From Rufibacter sediminis (GTDB lineage: Bacteria; Bacteroidota; Bacteroidia; Cytophagales; Hymenobacteraceae), in assembly GCF_014269285.1 (NCBI RefSeq), contig NZ_JACOAF010000034.1, forward strand, positions 1 to 64,000: a stretch of DNA of 64,000 nucleotides, read 5' to 3'. Within the stretch, counting starts at the first letter, position 1. Each line of letters starts with the position of its first letter. The notes beneath the pieces are model-generated. The model saw only the letters and a program-made list of their open reading frames with translations. It ran no database searches and was not told the DNA's origin. The position numbers and the translations under genes are program-made. This document shows positions 50,796 to 59,159 of the stretch, piece by piece.

Positions 50796-53700
50796 TTAGA
50801 AAGTAACATTGGCACCTATCTGGAAACTTCTGGGCTGCGGCACCACAGCGTGGTCAATGCCCAGCACGTTCTGGTTGTTCGCCGCCGCGTTCACCTCGGG
50901 GTCAAGGCCGCTGTAATTGGTGAGCGTCCAGAGGTTGGTAGCCAGCGCGTACAGGCGCAGGTTGGAGATTTTAAAGCGGTTCACCAGCTCCGTGGGCACA
51001 TTATAGCCCAGCGTGATGGAGCGCAGACGCAGGAAGGAAGCGTCTTCCAGGTAGCGGCTGCTGGGCAGCGTGTAGTTGTTGCCTTTTTTGGTCAGGCGCG
51101 GCACATCGGTGATGTCACCGGGTTTCTGCCAACGGTTCAGCTGGTTCGGGAAGAAGGTAATGCCGCTCTGGGTGCCGCCATGCTCCATGAAAAAGCGGTT
51201 CAGGTTGATGATGTCGTTTCCAGACTGGAAATACAAAAGGGCCCCTAAATCGAACCGCTTGAAGCGCACGGTGTTGTTCAAGCTCCCGAAGAAATCCGGC
51301 GCGCCGTTGCCCATGATCTTGCGGTCGGCGGTGGTGATGGTGCCGTTTTTGTCCACGTCATCGTACACGGCATCGCCGGTCTGCGGATCTACATACAGCT
51401 GGTCGTACACCCAGAAAGCGAAGAGCGAGTTGCCCTGTTCCATGCGCACCCAGTCGCGGGAGTGGGCGGTGATAGGCGTGGGCAGTTTCTCAATGCGGTT
51501 CTTGTTGCGGGCGATGTTGAAATCCGTGGACCACTGGAAATCATCTTTCTGGATGTTCACCGAGGAGATGCTCAACTCCACCCCTTTGTTGCTCACCTCG
51601 CCCAAGTTCTCGTACACGCTGGAGTAACCCAGTTTGGAAGGCACCGGCACCTGAATGAGCAGGTCTTTGGTGTATTTGCTGTAGTAGTTGGCCTCCACTT
51701 TGATCCGGTTCTGCAGGAACGCCAGATCCAGCCCCACGTTCCACTGCCGGGTGGTTTCCCAGGTCAGATCGGGGTTGCCCAGCTGGCTCGGGCTGATGCC
51801 CGGGTTGTTCTGGTAATTCCTTCCGGCTCTCCACAAACTCTGCGACGGGAAATCACTGATGCCGTTCTGGTTTCCGGATAACCCGATGTTGGCGCGCAGC
51901 TTGATCTGGTCAAACGGCAGGTCTTTCGCAAACGCCTCCTCGGAGACAATCCAGGCCACTCCTATGGACGGGAAGTAGCCCCATTTGTTGCCCGCGGCAA
52001 ACTTAGAAGAACCATCGGCCCGGAGGCTACCATCCAGGCTGTACTTGTCTCTGAACGTGTAACTCGCCCGCCCGAAGAACGACACCAAGCCATTCTGGCT
52101 GGAACTGGTGCTCCCCGTCTGGATAGACGACGAAGCAATCTCCTGGAAGTTATCGCTGGGAAATTTCTGGCCCGAGAGCGTCAAAAAGTTGTATTTGCTG
52201 CTTTGGAGGGTATTTCCCAAAACCAGGTTCAAAAGGTGGTCATCGCCCAGCGCCTTGTTGTAGGTCAGGACCTGCTCGTTGATGAGTGTCACTAAACTAG
52301 TCTGGGTGTTGCTGCCGTTGCCGGCCGGAAGGCCCACGCTGATCTGGGTGTTGTTGTAAACTTTGTCCAGGTAGCTGTTGTAGTCCAGGCTCCAGCTGGA
52401 TTTAAACGACAGCCCCGGCAGAAACTCATACTCAGCGTACAGGTTCCCGATGAGGCGGTTGCTGTGCCCCTGAATGTTCAGGTTTTCTATGAGGGCTAGG
52501 TGATTGTCAAAGATGCTGTGGCGGGCGTAGCTGCCATCTTCGTTAAACACCGGCAAAAACGTCTGCACGTACAGCGCCGAGTTAATCACGCCCTGGGCGC
52601 TGTTGTCGTTGCGGCTGATGTTGCGGTGGCTGTACGCCCCGGAGGCGCTGATGCCCACCGTCAGTTTCTTGTTGAGGTTATGGTCAAAGTTGAACCGTCC
52701 GCTGAAGCGCTCGAACTGTGCGGGTTTCACAATGCCTTCCTGCGAGAAATAACTGCCGCCAATAAAGTAGCGGCTTTTGTCTGAGCCACCGGAGGCCGAC
52801 AGGTCATAGCTCTGGGTTTTGGCCGTCTGGAACACATCTGGGATGCGGGAATAGGTGGTCTGCTCTTCGGGCAAACCGCGACCACCTTCGGCTTTGGGGC
52901 GGAACGGACGGGAGGCGAAAGCGCCACCATCGTTCAGAAACGACTCGTTGATGAGTTCGGCCTCCTGCTGAGCGTTCACGGTTTCATACAGTTTGGGTGC
53001 CTTGGCCCAGCCAAAGTACGTCTGGAAACTAATCTTGGAACCCGCGTTCAGCTTGCCCCGCTTAGTGGTGATGAGCACCACTCCGTTCGCTCCTCTGGAG
53101 CCGTAAATGGCCGTGGCGTTGGCGTCTTTCAAGACCTGGATGCTTTCAATATCCGCGGGGTTCAAATCAGCTAAGGGGTTGAACGTCTGTCCGCCCAGGC
53201 CCAGGTTACTGAGCGACTGGTTGTTGATGAACACCCCGTCAATCACGTACAGCGGCGAGTTGCTGGCGTTGATGGACGTGGCCCCGCGCACACTCACGCT
53301 GATGCCGCCACCCGGCGCGCCACTGGCCGAGGAAATCTGCACGCCGGAGGCCTTTCCCTGGAGCAGTTGGTCAGGCGAGGAAACCGGCAAGCCTTTCAGG
53401 TCCTCCACGTTCACGGTGCTCACCGAGCTGGAAACCGCCTTTTGCGACTGCGTGCCATAGCCCACCACCACCACTTCTTCCAGGCTTTTGGTATCTTCCT
53501 TTAAGGTTACGTTGAGCGTACTTCCATTCACCACCACCTCCGCAGCGGTGTACCCGATACTGGAGAACACTAGCGTCTGGCCTTGGTTGGCCGCGATGGA
53601 AAAACGCCCCTCGGCGTTGGTGAACGTCCCGCTGGTGGTTCCTTTCACCACTACGCTGACACCCGCCAGGGCTTCATTACGATTGGTACTGGTGACTTGC

Positions 53701-53807
53701 CCGCTTACGGGCGGAGCTTGGGCAAAAGCAGCATGCGCCAGCAATATAGCCAACAAAACTCCTAGACTTACTAGACTTTTCAGAGTACTACTTGTATAGG
53801 TTTGCAT
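50796..53807 (-). CDS. SusC/RagA family TonB-dependent outer-membrane transporter
   Basis: A 1003-residue TonB-linked transporter. Residues 1-29 form a signal peptide (ending AFAQ). Residues 33-110 are a carboxypeptidase-D regulatory-like domain (VSGQVTSTNRNEALAGVSVVVKG). The TonB box region is EEVVVVGYGTQ. The plug (about residues 125-240) has LLQGKASGVQISSASGAPGG, SVRGATSINASNSPLYVIDGV and the conserved IESIQVLKDANATAIYGSRGANGV. The rest is a 22-strand barrel ending in F (QIGANVTF). With SusD it forms an energy-driven importer. The transcript starts at a SAM-I riboswitch followed by two Cys-tract leader ORFs, suggesting that the cargo contains sulfur, for example methionine- or cysteine-rich peptides. 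The cargo assignment is inference. Confidence 0.95.
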   Translation of the reverse strand: MQTYTSSTLKSLVSLGVLLAILLAHAAFAQAPPVSGQVTSTNRNEALAGVSVVVKGTTSGTFTNAEGRFSIAANQGQTLVFSSIGYTAAEVVVNGSTLNVTLKEDTKSLEEVVVVGYGTQSQKAVSSSVSTVNVEDLKGLPVSSPDQLLQGKASGVQISSASGAPGGGISVSVRGATSINASNSPLYVIDGVFINNQSLSNLGLGGQTFNPLADLNPADIESIQVLKDANATAIYGSRGANGVVLITTKRGKLNAGSKISFQTYFGWAKAPKLYETVNAQQEAELINESFLNDGGAFASRPFRPKAEGGRGLPEEQTTYSRIPDVFQTAKTQSYDLSASGGSDKSRYFIGGSYFSQEGIVKPAQFERFSGRFNFDHNLNKKLTVGISASGAYSHRNISRNDNSAQGVINSALYVQTFLPVFNEDGSYARHSIFDNHLALIENLNIQGHSNRLIGNLYAEYEFLPGLSFKSSWSLDYNSYLDKVYNNTQISVGLPAGNGSNTQTSLVTLINEQVLTYNKALGDDHLLNLVLGNTLQSSKYNFLTLSGQKFPSDNFQEIASSSIQTGSTSSSQNGLVSFFGRASYTFRDKYSLDGSLRADGSSKFAAGNKWGYFPSIGVAWIVSEEAFAKDLPFDQIKLRANIGLSGNQNGISDFPSQSLWRAGRNYQNNPGISPSQLGNPDLTWETTRQWNVGLDLAFLQNRIKVEANYYSKYTKDLLIQVPVPSKLGYSSVYENLGEVSNKGVELSISSVNIQKDDFQWSTDFNIARNKNRIEKLPTPITAHSRDWVRMEQGNSLFAFWVYDQLYVDPQTGDAVYDDVDKNGTITTADRKIMGNGAPDFFGSLNNTVRFKRFDLGALLYFQSGNDIINLNRFFMEHGGTQSGITFFPNQLNRWQKPGDITDVPRLTKKGNNYTLPSSRYLEDASFLRLRSITLGYNVPTELVNRFKISNLRLYALATNLWTLTNYSGLDPEVNAAANNQNVLGIDHAVVPQPRSFQIGANVTF

Positions 53808-53911
53808 TTTTATAAAATTCTAAAGACAAGACAATTCCAGCCCGGCATCAGGACGATACCGGCAATAGTCAAAACAGACGAAAAGCTATCGGATTAGTGC
53901 AACGGAAACGG

Positions 53912-54040
53912 CTATTTACAACAGCACATTCGGGTGCGGGCAGAGGCGGCACTCACAGAAAAAGCGGCGGTAGAAAACAGCAAGGATACTCCGTTAGGCG
54001 CATCGTTCTCCGGGGAAGAGAAGGGTAAAGAATAACTCAT
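53912..54040 (-). CDS. Leader-type small ORF ending in Cys-Cys-Cys-Lys (right locus, second)
   Basis: Forty-two residues starting MSYSLPFSSPENDAPNG and ending ARTRMCCCK before TAG. Cys codons are TGC TGT TGT. It lies 95 bases after the first Cys-tract ORF and 104 bases before the SusC start. A small hairpin (53842-53862, CCGG/CCGG arms) lies between it and susC. The same order of riboswitch, first Cys-tract ORF, second Cys-tract ORF and large gene is found at 45640-46124, which argues against chance. Translation is not proven. Confidence 0.7.
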   Translation of the reverse strand: MSYSLPFSSPENDAPNGVSLLFSTAAFSVSAASARTRMCCCK

Positions 54041-54135
54041 AATGATCTGATTGAATGAAAACAGGTAGACGAAAGGCACGCGTCACCGCACGGTGAACAA
54101 GGCTACGTCAGAAAAAGAAGAGGTGGTTACCAGCG

Positions 54136-54228
54136 CTAATTGCAACAACAGGCCTGCATGGGCAGCGAAAGGCACACAGCAGAAGAGGGGTTAGAAGCTT
54201 GGCGAACGGGCAAGTACAGTGGTTGCAT
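54136..54228 (-). CDS. Leader-type small ORF ending in Cys-Cys-Cys-Asn (right locus, first)
   Basis: Thirty residues starting MQPLYLPVRQASNPSSAV and ending PMQACCCN before TAG, with codons TGT TGT TGC. The ATG is 9 bases after P1 of the right SAM-I riboswitch, in the context TTTGACCATG. The left locus has the same GACCATG. Like the others, it has no hallmark of a stable protein apart from the C-terminal cysteines. A sensor of cysteinyl-tRNA charging, through ribosome stalling at the tract, is the simplest explanation. Confidence 0.72.
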   Translation of the reverse strand: MQPLYLPVRQASNPSSAVCLSLPMQACCCN

Positions 54229-54235
54229 GGTCAAA

Positions 54236-54340
54236 TATTTATAGTTCCCAAAAATGGGCAGGTGTTAGCACCTTTTCGGCGGGGCCGAAGGTTGCTAGAG
54301 GGTCCCGGAGCCTGCTCTCTCGCCTCTTCTTTATAAATCT
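54236..54340 (-). ncRNA. SAM-I riboswitch, right copy
   Basis: Read on the minus strand: GAAGAGGCGAGAGAGCAGG, then CGGGACCCTCTAGCAACC, a GC-rich P3-P4 hairpin (CTTCGGCCCCGCCGAA), AAGGTGCTAACACCTGCCC and GGGAACTATAAA. P1 is formed by TTTATA (54332-54337) and TATAAA (54238-54243). All SAM-contacting core segments match the SAM-I consensus. It lies 430 bases upstream of the SusC gene. No terminator directly follows P1. Confidence 0.92.
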
Positions 54341-54354
54341 CCAATAAAGATGCC

Positions 54355-54362
54355 CAAAGGTA
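54355..54362 (-). promoter_or_regulatory. Bacteroidota -7 box of the right riboswitch transcript
   Basis: TACCTTTG on the minus strand exactly fits TAnnTTTG. GTTG lies 21 bases upstream as a possible -33 element. It is 15 bases upstream of the riboswitch, consistent with a transcript starting just before the aptamer. Confidence 0.65.
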
Positions 54363-54566
54363 AGGGCGTAGATTTCACAAAAACAACTTTCCGGGATAAA
54401 TAATTTTTTCAAGTTTCTCTTCAAACCACCCCAACCTACGAATAATCCAACCGATCAGAGTTTCAGGCCCCCTTCTTCTGCTTTTCATTCAACTCACTCT
54501 TTTCAGATGTTTTTCGCTGTTGCCCCCACCCTGACTGGAATTTCCACACTTGAAAAGCCAGATCTG

Positions 54567-54603
54567 TTTTAAGCTTCTTTTCAAGAAAATAGGTGGAAAA
54601 CGC
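54567..54603. repeat. Family A palindrome
   Basis: CTGTTTTAAGCTTCTTTTC and AGAAAATAGGTGGAAAACG arms, in the gap of about 900 bases between the right riboswitch and the PLD-family gene. No gene is seen in that gap. Confidence 0.68.
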
Positions 54604-54639
54604 AACTGGCGCGCGTTTGCCTATCTTCTTCCTGTCTCC

Positions 54640-54706
54640 CTAGGCGCGGAAGATTCGTCGTTTGACGGATTGGAGCAAAGGCATGGAAGTAACTTCCGCG
54701 CCATAG
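54640..54706. repeat. Family B element, left arm decayed
   Basis: The right arm GGAAGTAACTTCCGCGCCAT is intact, while only CTAGGCGCGGAA remains of the left arm. Confidence 0.68.
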
Positions 54707-54769
54707 TTTTGTCATAGCCATTTAGTCGTAGCCATAGCAGCATTTACTCTTGGCAAGCTCCTGTTTTTT

Positions 54770-54985
54770 CAACACGCATTCTGTCCTCCTTTGAAGGAAA
54801 GGGCTGATAAGTTCTAAAAATATAGCTGGTTCAAGTTTTTAACTTGGACCTAAAATGAGCTGAAGTTTGAAACTTCAGTGAGCCGGGAGGCTCAAAATGT
54901 ACAGTAATGGCAATACCTATTTGAAGGAACAAAAGCATTGAAATAGAACGTAACGGCCAAACCCTTTGAAGATGACAAGAACGTT
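54770..54985. repeat. Family C element, both ends present
   Basis: The left end ACGCATTCTGTCCTCCTTTG to GATAAGTTCT (about 54814) is matched by the right end AGAACGTAACGGCCAAACCC (from 54945). The interior has the three usual hairpins (CAAGTTTTTAACTTG, CTGAAGTTTGAAACTTCAG, GAGCCGGGAGGCTC). The length is about 215 bases, like the copy at 29653. Confidence 0.8.
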
Positions 54986-55038
54986 TTCAAACCGTTCTCC
55001 TCTTGCTAAGAAACGACAGATTTGGGTGGAAACGAAAA

Positions 55039-55064
55039 GGGCAACCACAAGGGATTGCCCCTAC
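55039..55064 (-). repeat. Family D repeat
   Basis: GGGCAACCACAAGGGATTGC followed by CCCTAC. It is identical to the copy at 49080-49105. Confidence 0.8.
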
Positions 55065-55149
55065 ATTTTTGATGTAATGAATACTAAAACAATGCCAAGT
55101 GAATACTCCGCGAAAGGTTTTTGAGAGGATAATGGCAAGCACCCTTTCT

Positions 55150-55194
55150 GCTGTTTTAAGGCTTCTTTCTGAAAACTATGCTTAAAACAGCTTG
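55150..55194. repeat. Family A palindrome
   Basis: CTGCTGTTTTAAGGCTTC and TATGCTTAAAACAGC arms around TTTCTGAAAAC, 80 bases upstream of the PLD-family gene. Confidence 0.72.
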
Positions 55195-55273
55195 CCTTGA
55201 CTTCAGGAAAGGCGGCAACCCTATGAGCGGGAAGTGTGTATCTTAGCCAGCAAAACACTTTAACCGTTCTTCT

Positions 55274-55756
55274 TTGAAAACATTATTTTCCTTTTTCAAA
55301 AACACGCCCAAAGTCAGGAATGCGGCTTATTTCAGCCCCGGGGAGGCTTGCCTCAAAGCCATTCTGGAATGCCTGAACGCGGCTACCAGTTCTTTGAAAA
55401 TCTGTGTGTTCACCATCTCTGATGACCGGATTACCCAGGCTATTCTGGCGGCCCACCGCCGGGGCATCGCTATTCAACTGCTCACCGACAACGAGAAACT
55501 GTTTGACAAAGGCTCTGACATCCGGCAACTGGCGCAGGCGGGCATCAAGGTGAAGGTAGACAACACGGCCAACCACATGCACCACAAGTTCGCGATCATT
55601 GACCAGGTGCAGGTGCTCACCGGCTCGTACAACTGGACCCGTAGCGCCGCCCTCTACAACCACGAGAACGTACTGGTCACCTCAGAACCCACCGTAGTGG
55701 CCGGGTACCTCAAAGAATTTGACCGCCTCTGGAAAGAGATGAGTTTCCTGAAGTAA
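55274..55756 (+). CDS. Phospholipase D-like protein (Nuc-type, single HKD motif)
   Basis: A 160-residue protein with one PLD active site, H103-x-K105-x4-D110 in HMHHKFAIIDQVQVLTGSYNWT. Single-motif members of this size, such as Nuc, dimerise to form one active site and cleave phosphodiesters of nucleic acids or lipids. The segment KAILECLNAATSSLKICVFTISDDRITQAILAAHRRG is the conserved first half of the fold. The start codon appears to be TTG, since no ATG precedes the conserved region and a stop lies upstream. It is convergent with the next gene. No signal peptide is seen. Confidence 0.82.
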   Translation: MKTLFSFFKNTPKVRNAAYFSPGEACLKAILECLNAATSSLKICVFTISDDRITQAILAAHRRGIAIQLLTDNEKLFDKGSDIRQLAQAGIKVKVDNTANHMHHKFAIIDQVQVLTGSYNWTRSAALYNHENVLVTSEPTVVAGYLKEFDRLWKEMSFLK

Positions 55757-55776
55757 AAAGGGAAAGTTTTCTGCCC

Positions 55777-56115
55777 TCAACGGACTTCCGGCCGGCTGCC
55801 CGGCTGGATTTTGTTCAGCTTCATGCGGACCAGAAATTCCCCGAACCGGGCATTGCCGTAGGTGGAGCAATTGTCCAGAATGATTCCTTTGCTGCCGTTG
55901 GGAGCATCTACCACGTACAGCATGCTCACCGTATGGGTGCCCCGCCGTTTCTGGAACCGGTGACACGCGACCACCTGCATTTCCTCGGGCCAGAAAATTT
56001 CCTTTGTTTCCCCGCAATGCCACCCCTCTGGGCAGCAACTGAAGGTGTGGGTATACCCCTGCTGTTTCAGGTACTCCAGTGCCTCTTCTACATCTGTGAA
56101 TTGTTCCAACTCCAT
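55777..56115 (-). CDS. Conserved small protein of unknown function
   Basis: A 112-residue soluble protein. The pattern EALEYLKQQGYTHTFSCCPEG, EEMQVVACHRFQ and SMLYVVDAPNGSKGIILDNCSTYGN resembles a short Bacteroidota family often labelled, without good reason, phosphoribosylpyrophosphate synthetase. No PRPP-binding loop is present, so I would not use that name. The family version usually lacks the extra Cys pair seen here (FSCCPEGWHCGE). It is convergent with the PLD-like gene and follows the frameshifted STAS gene on the same strand. Confidence 0.68.
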   Translation of the reverse strand: MELEQFTDVEEALEYLKQQGYTHTFSCCPEGWHCGETKEIFWPEEMQVVACHRFQKRRGTHTVSMLYVVDAPNGSKGIILDNCSTYGNARFGEFLVRMKLNKIQPGSRPEVR

Positions 56116-56212
56116 GCTGCGTTCTCTCTCCTCCTGCTTGTGTCTGAAGTGTTACTCCTCTTTTCTGTTCTGGTAAACCCGCTCTTTTAAAGGCGGGCAT
56201 ACGGTGTTCTGG

Positions 56213-56571
56213 TCAGGAAACCTGCATTACGTGATAGGCTTCCTCTACATCAGGTACTATGGTGAAAAGCGGATGCACCTGCAACAAACGCAGCAAGCGT
56301 TGTGCTGCTTCCCTACCCGCAGCAGCCTGATGTTCGCGCCCATTGACTTAAGCACCAGCAACTGGCTGATGAAGTGGCAAACGCCAAAGGTTTTGATGCA
56401 TTCCAGGCTAGAGCAGTCGATCCACAAACCAAGTTCCTGATCGGCTGGGCTCGGGTTCACAAATAGCCTGTTAAGACGCTGATCGGCGGCATCCAAATCG
56501 CCCTGCAGCAGAATAATTATCTTTTCCCCAATTTGCTCAGTACTAATTTTCTGCATAATTGTGTGCATCAA
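56213..56571 (-). pseudogene. STAS-domain protein interrupted by a one-base frameshift
   Basis: The frame from 56571 encodes a STAS-like anti-sigma-factor antagonist (KIIILLQGDLDAADQRLNRLF, LGLWIDCSSLECIKTFGVCHFISQLLVLKSMGANIRLLRVGKQ). It then runs into an atypical Cys-rich end (ACCVCCRC) and stops at 56257. One base is missing near 56298-56302. Restoring it gives LLRLLQVHPLFTIVPDVEEAYHVM, the normal STAS C-terminus, ending at a stop at 56213. The total length of 359 bases is one short of 120 codons, in agreement. It may be a true pseudogene, a sequencing error or, less likely, a programmed frameshift. Confidence 0.8.
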
Positions 56572-57126
56572 AAGCTAGCTTGCTTTCTCTTGCAAGGAAA
56601 GCGAGTACGGGAGTTCTCCGGTCTCCTCAGCGGAGGCGTGTCCATCGGGGCGGGAGCGCCAATCCCGGCGGTGTTGCCAAGGTTTTACGTTTCCGGTCTT
56701 CTTTCGCTAGGTTTTGGTATTTTTGGGGTGTACGGTCATCGGCTTATCCGTGAATCAGAACGTAGCGTCACCACTAAACTCTGGTAGGTGAAACAGGAAG
56801 CCAATTTGCCTGGACTTCCTTCAATATTCCTACATACGCTGACTACCCTGTAGAAAGTGCCGGAAAAAACACGGCAATTCACTTGCGTAAACACGGAATT
56901 TTTCAACAGTTTCATACCAATGATCTAAATAGTACTGCCAAAGGAGAATTTCCTTACCCGTCTCGTGGCAGGCAACTACCTGGCTTATTCAAGTAGCAGA
57001 ATCCCTTCGGGTGTAAAACTCCGGGGCTAATTCCGTATTTATCAGGCCAACCGCGTCCGGGCCTTGCCGTACATCCAAACACATCGGGCATAAGGCCCAA
57101 CAAAACTACCTTTAGACACTACCGTT
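56572..57126. other. Intergenic stretch without a recognised gene
   Basis: This 555-base gap contains a short GC-rich part (56630-56690, with CTCCTCAGCGGAGGCG partly self-complementary) followed by A/T-rich DNA. A small plus-strand frame (from 56559) has a hydrophobic GLLSLGFGIFGVYGH stretch, but no start context or conserved pattern supports it. The last 60 bases probably contain the promoter of the asparaginase gene. Confidence 0.5.
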
Positions 57127-58050
57127 ATGAAGAAAAATTGGGTGATTGCGATTCATGGGGGAGCTGAAAACCAAAGCCGTGAAGAATTAGGCGAAACCAA
57201 ACAGGCCGCCTATGAACAAGGCCTGGAGAACGCCCTGATGGCCGGTTGGCACATTCTGGAAGCTGGCGGCAGCGCCGTAGATGCCGTGGAAGCCGCCGTC
57301 CGGAGCATGGAAAACAACCCCCTCTTCAATGCCGGACGGGGCGGCAGCCTGACCAAAGACGAGAGCATTGAGTTTGACGCCGCCATCATGGACGGCAAGA
57401 ACATGCAGGCGGGCGCGGTGTCTGGGGTGAAGCACGTGAAACACCCCATCACGCTGGCCAAGACCATTATGCTGCGCTCCCCCCACGTGCTGCTCACCAG
57501 CACGGGAGCCGAGGATTTTGCCCGGGATCAGGAACTGGAGATGAAATCAGACGATTACTTCAAAACCGAGGAAAAGATCAAATCGCTGAAGAAGGCCAAG
57601 AAGAAAGAAAAAGAGGAGCTGCAGAAAGACACCGTGGGCGCCGTGGCGCTGGACATGGACGGCAACCTGGCAGCCGCCACCTCCACCGGCGGCCTGGAAA
57701 ACCAGTACCCCGGCCGCGTGGGTGATTCGCCCATCATTGGAGCCGGCACGTACGCCAACAACGAAGTGTGCGCCGTTTCCTGCACCGGCGACGGCGAGGG
57801 CATTCTGCGCGCCAACGTGGCCCACGAAGTGTACGCGCTCATGAAATACAAGCAACTACCGCTCAAAGAAGCCGCCCGCGAAGCCATGGAGGTGTACAAA
57901 GACCGCATTGAGGGCGACCGCAACTTCATTGCCCTGGACCCTGAGGGCAATGTGGAGTTCAGTTTCGAGACCAGTCTTATGTTCAGGGCCTGCAAGAAAA
58001 ACAACGACCCCATGTACCTGGCCATCTGGCGAGACGACGATAAGCAGTAA
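57127..58050 (+). CDS. iaaA: Isoaspartyl peptidase / L-asparaginase (Ntn hydrolase)
   Basis: A 307-residue plant-type asparaginase. The precursor cleaves itself before the catalytic T169 in KDTVGAVALDMDGNLAAATSTGG, giving alpha and beta subunits. Other landmarks are AIHGGAENQS at the start, NPLFNAGRGGSLTKDESIEFDAAIMDG and GRVGDSPIIGAGTYANN, then CTGDGEGILRANVAHEV. The linker before the cleavage site is very Lys/Glu-rich (KIKSLKKAKKKEKEELQ), as is usual. It hydrolyses isoaspartyl dipeptides from damaged proteins and L-asparagine. It stands alone and is followed by a strong family A-type terminator. Confidence 0.94.
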   Translation: MKKNWVIAIHGGAENQSREELGETKQAAYEQGLENALMAGWHILEAGGSAVDAVEAAVRSMENNPLFNAGRGGSLTKDESIEFDAAIMDGKNMQAGAVSGVKHVKHPITLAKTIMLRSPHVLLTSTGAEDFARDQELEMKSDDYFKTEEKIKSLKKAKKKEKEELQKDTVGAVALDMDGNLAAATSTGGLENQYPGRVGDSPIIGAGTYANNEVCAVSCTGDGEGILRANVAHEVYALMKYKQLPLKEAAREAMEVYKDRIEGDRNFIALDPEGNVEFSFETSLMFRACKKNNDPMYLAIWRDDDKQ

Positions 58051-58164
58051 GAATGCCCCGTTCACCCGCCTTGCATGACCTTGCTCTTCTGGGCGGGAGT
58101 CTACCAGGGGCAAAGCGGTTTGGCCAGAGACCTTCTGAGAATTAACAGAACGATTACTCTTTTG

Positions 58165-58222
58165 AAACGTCTTCTGTTTTGGGGCTATTTTCCTTAAAAG
58201 TGCCCCAAAACAGAAGACGTTT
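58165..58222. terminator. Perfect 21-bp terminator hairpin enclosing a family A core
   Basis: AAACGTCTTCTGTTTTGGGG (58165 on) and its exact complement (58202-58222) enclose TATTTTCCTTAAAAGT, followed by TTTG. The gap 58051-58462 contains no gene. Confidence 0.85.
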
Positions 58223-58396
58223 TTTGTGGCATCTGAGGAGGCTACGGCAAGAATGAACGCACGCGCAGTTTAAGTTACCAATTAGCTCGGGCAGAAGGAC
58301 ATGAAACGTCTTGGGGGCGGAAAGAACTTCCTTAGCAACTCCTTTGCGGAGCCGGATTCCGGATAAGGCTTCTGGAAAGGAGCAGGCACAAAAAAA

Positions 58397-58441
58397 CTTC
58401 GGTTTAGAGGCTGTTTTCTGAAAACGAGCCCAAAACCGAAG
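58397..58441. repeat. Family A palindrome
   Basis: CTTCGGTTTAGAGGCTG and GAGCCCAAAACCGAAG arms around TTTTCTGAAAA. It is 22 bases beyond the stop of the minus-strand winged-helix gene, so it probably terminates it. Confidence 0.78.
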
Positions 58442-58462
58442 CCTTGCTGCTGTGGAATATTT

Positions 58463-58762
58463 CTAGGAGGCTCTTTGCCGCCGCTGGCTTACCACCGACG
58501 AGGTAAAGTAAATGGGCGACGTGGGGTTAACGGCCTCGTCTAGCCCGGCTTTGGTGATGTAATAATATGTAGACCCGCGGTGCACCTTGTTACTGATAAG
58601 GTACCCGTGGTTCTCAAATGTCTCACAAAATGCCTGCACCTGGTCCAGGGCCAGCCCGGTGGCCTCGCTCACCGCTACCGGTGAAATGGGCAAATGTACC
58701 GGTGACTTATCTCCTTTCACTAATCCGTATATTACCTTCAGCACTGTCTCTTCCTTTTTCAT
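58463..58762 (-). CDS. Small winged-helix-like protein
   Basis: A 99-residue protein with a winged-helix layout: KKEETVLKVIYGLVKGD (helix 1), SPVAVSEATGLALDQVQAFCETFENHGYLI (helices 2 and 3) and NKVHRGSTYYYITKAGLDEA (wing and last helix). It resembles short regulators of the MarR/PadR size class but lacks a dimerisation arm. DNA binding is therefore likely and the targets are unknown. An upstream ATG at 58789 adds nine charged residues. The ATG at 58762 is chosen because the domain begins there. Confidence 0.68.
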   Translation of the reverse strand: MKKEETVLKVIYGLVKGDKSPVHLPISPVAVSEATGLALDQVQAFCETFENHGYLISNKVHRGSTYYYITKAGLDEAVNPTSPIYFTSSVVSQRRQRAS

Positions 58763-59159
58763 ACGATTCTCCTTTTGCCTCTCTATCAACGGATAAGAAA
58801 ATGACGGGTTGTATAAATACGTACTTTTTTAACGCATTTACCTCATATCCTTCAGAAACCACCCATAAAATCAATTAGCAAAACCTCTCAAGGCCTTTCC
58901 TGCACACCCTCAGGGTGGTACAAAGAAGATGCGCCCTGCAATGCAAAAGAGATTTCGCAGGCAAAAACGGGAAGCCTCTCTGCCTCAGGAAAGGGAAAGC
59001 AAGGCTACCGCCCGATGCTTGCCCAGGTCAACCTGCCCAGGAAGTTGCCCGCCCCGGAGAAGCGGAGATGAGGGAAAGATCTAGTATCGGGGAAAACAAA
59101 CCAACGAGTCACCTCTTGCCAGCGTCCCGGGAACCTGGTTCAGAAAAAAGACAGCCTGG
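58763..59159. other. Intergenic stretch, nothing recognised
   Basis: About 400 bases between two minus-strand genes. It contains the upstream region of the winged-helix gene, and short G/A-rich and C/T-rich patches. No gene, riboswitch or repeat copy is recognised before the family A palindrome at 59160. Confidence 0.5.

Noticed and set aside
56257-56310. Cys-rich end CCVCCRC of the STAS frame as a fifth member of the Cys-tract peptides
   Set aside because: It is explained by a one-base frameshift in a STAS gene; there is no riboswitch nearby and the cysteines are not consecutive.
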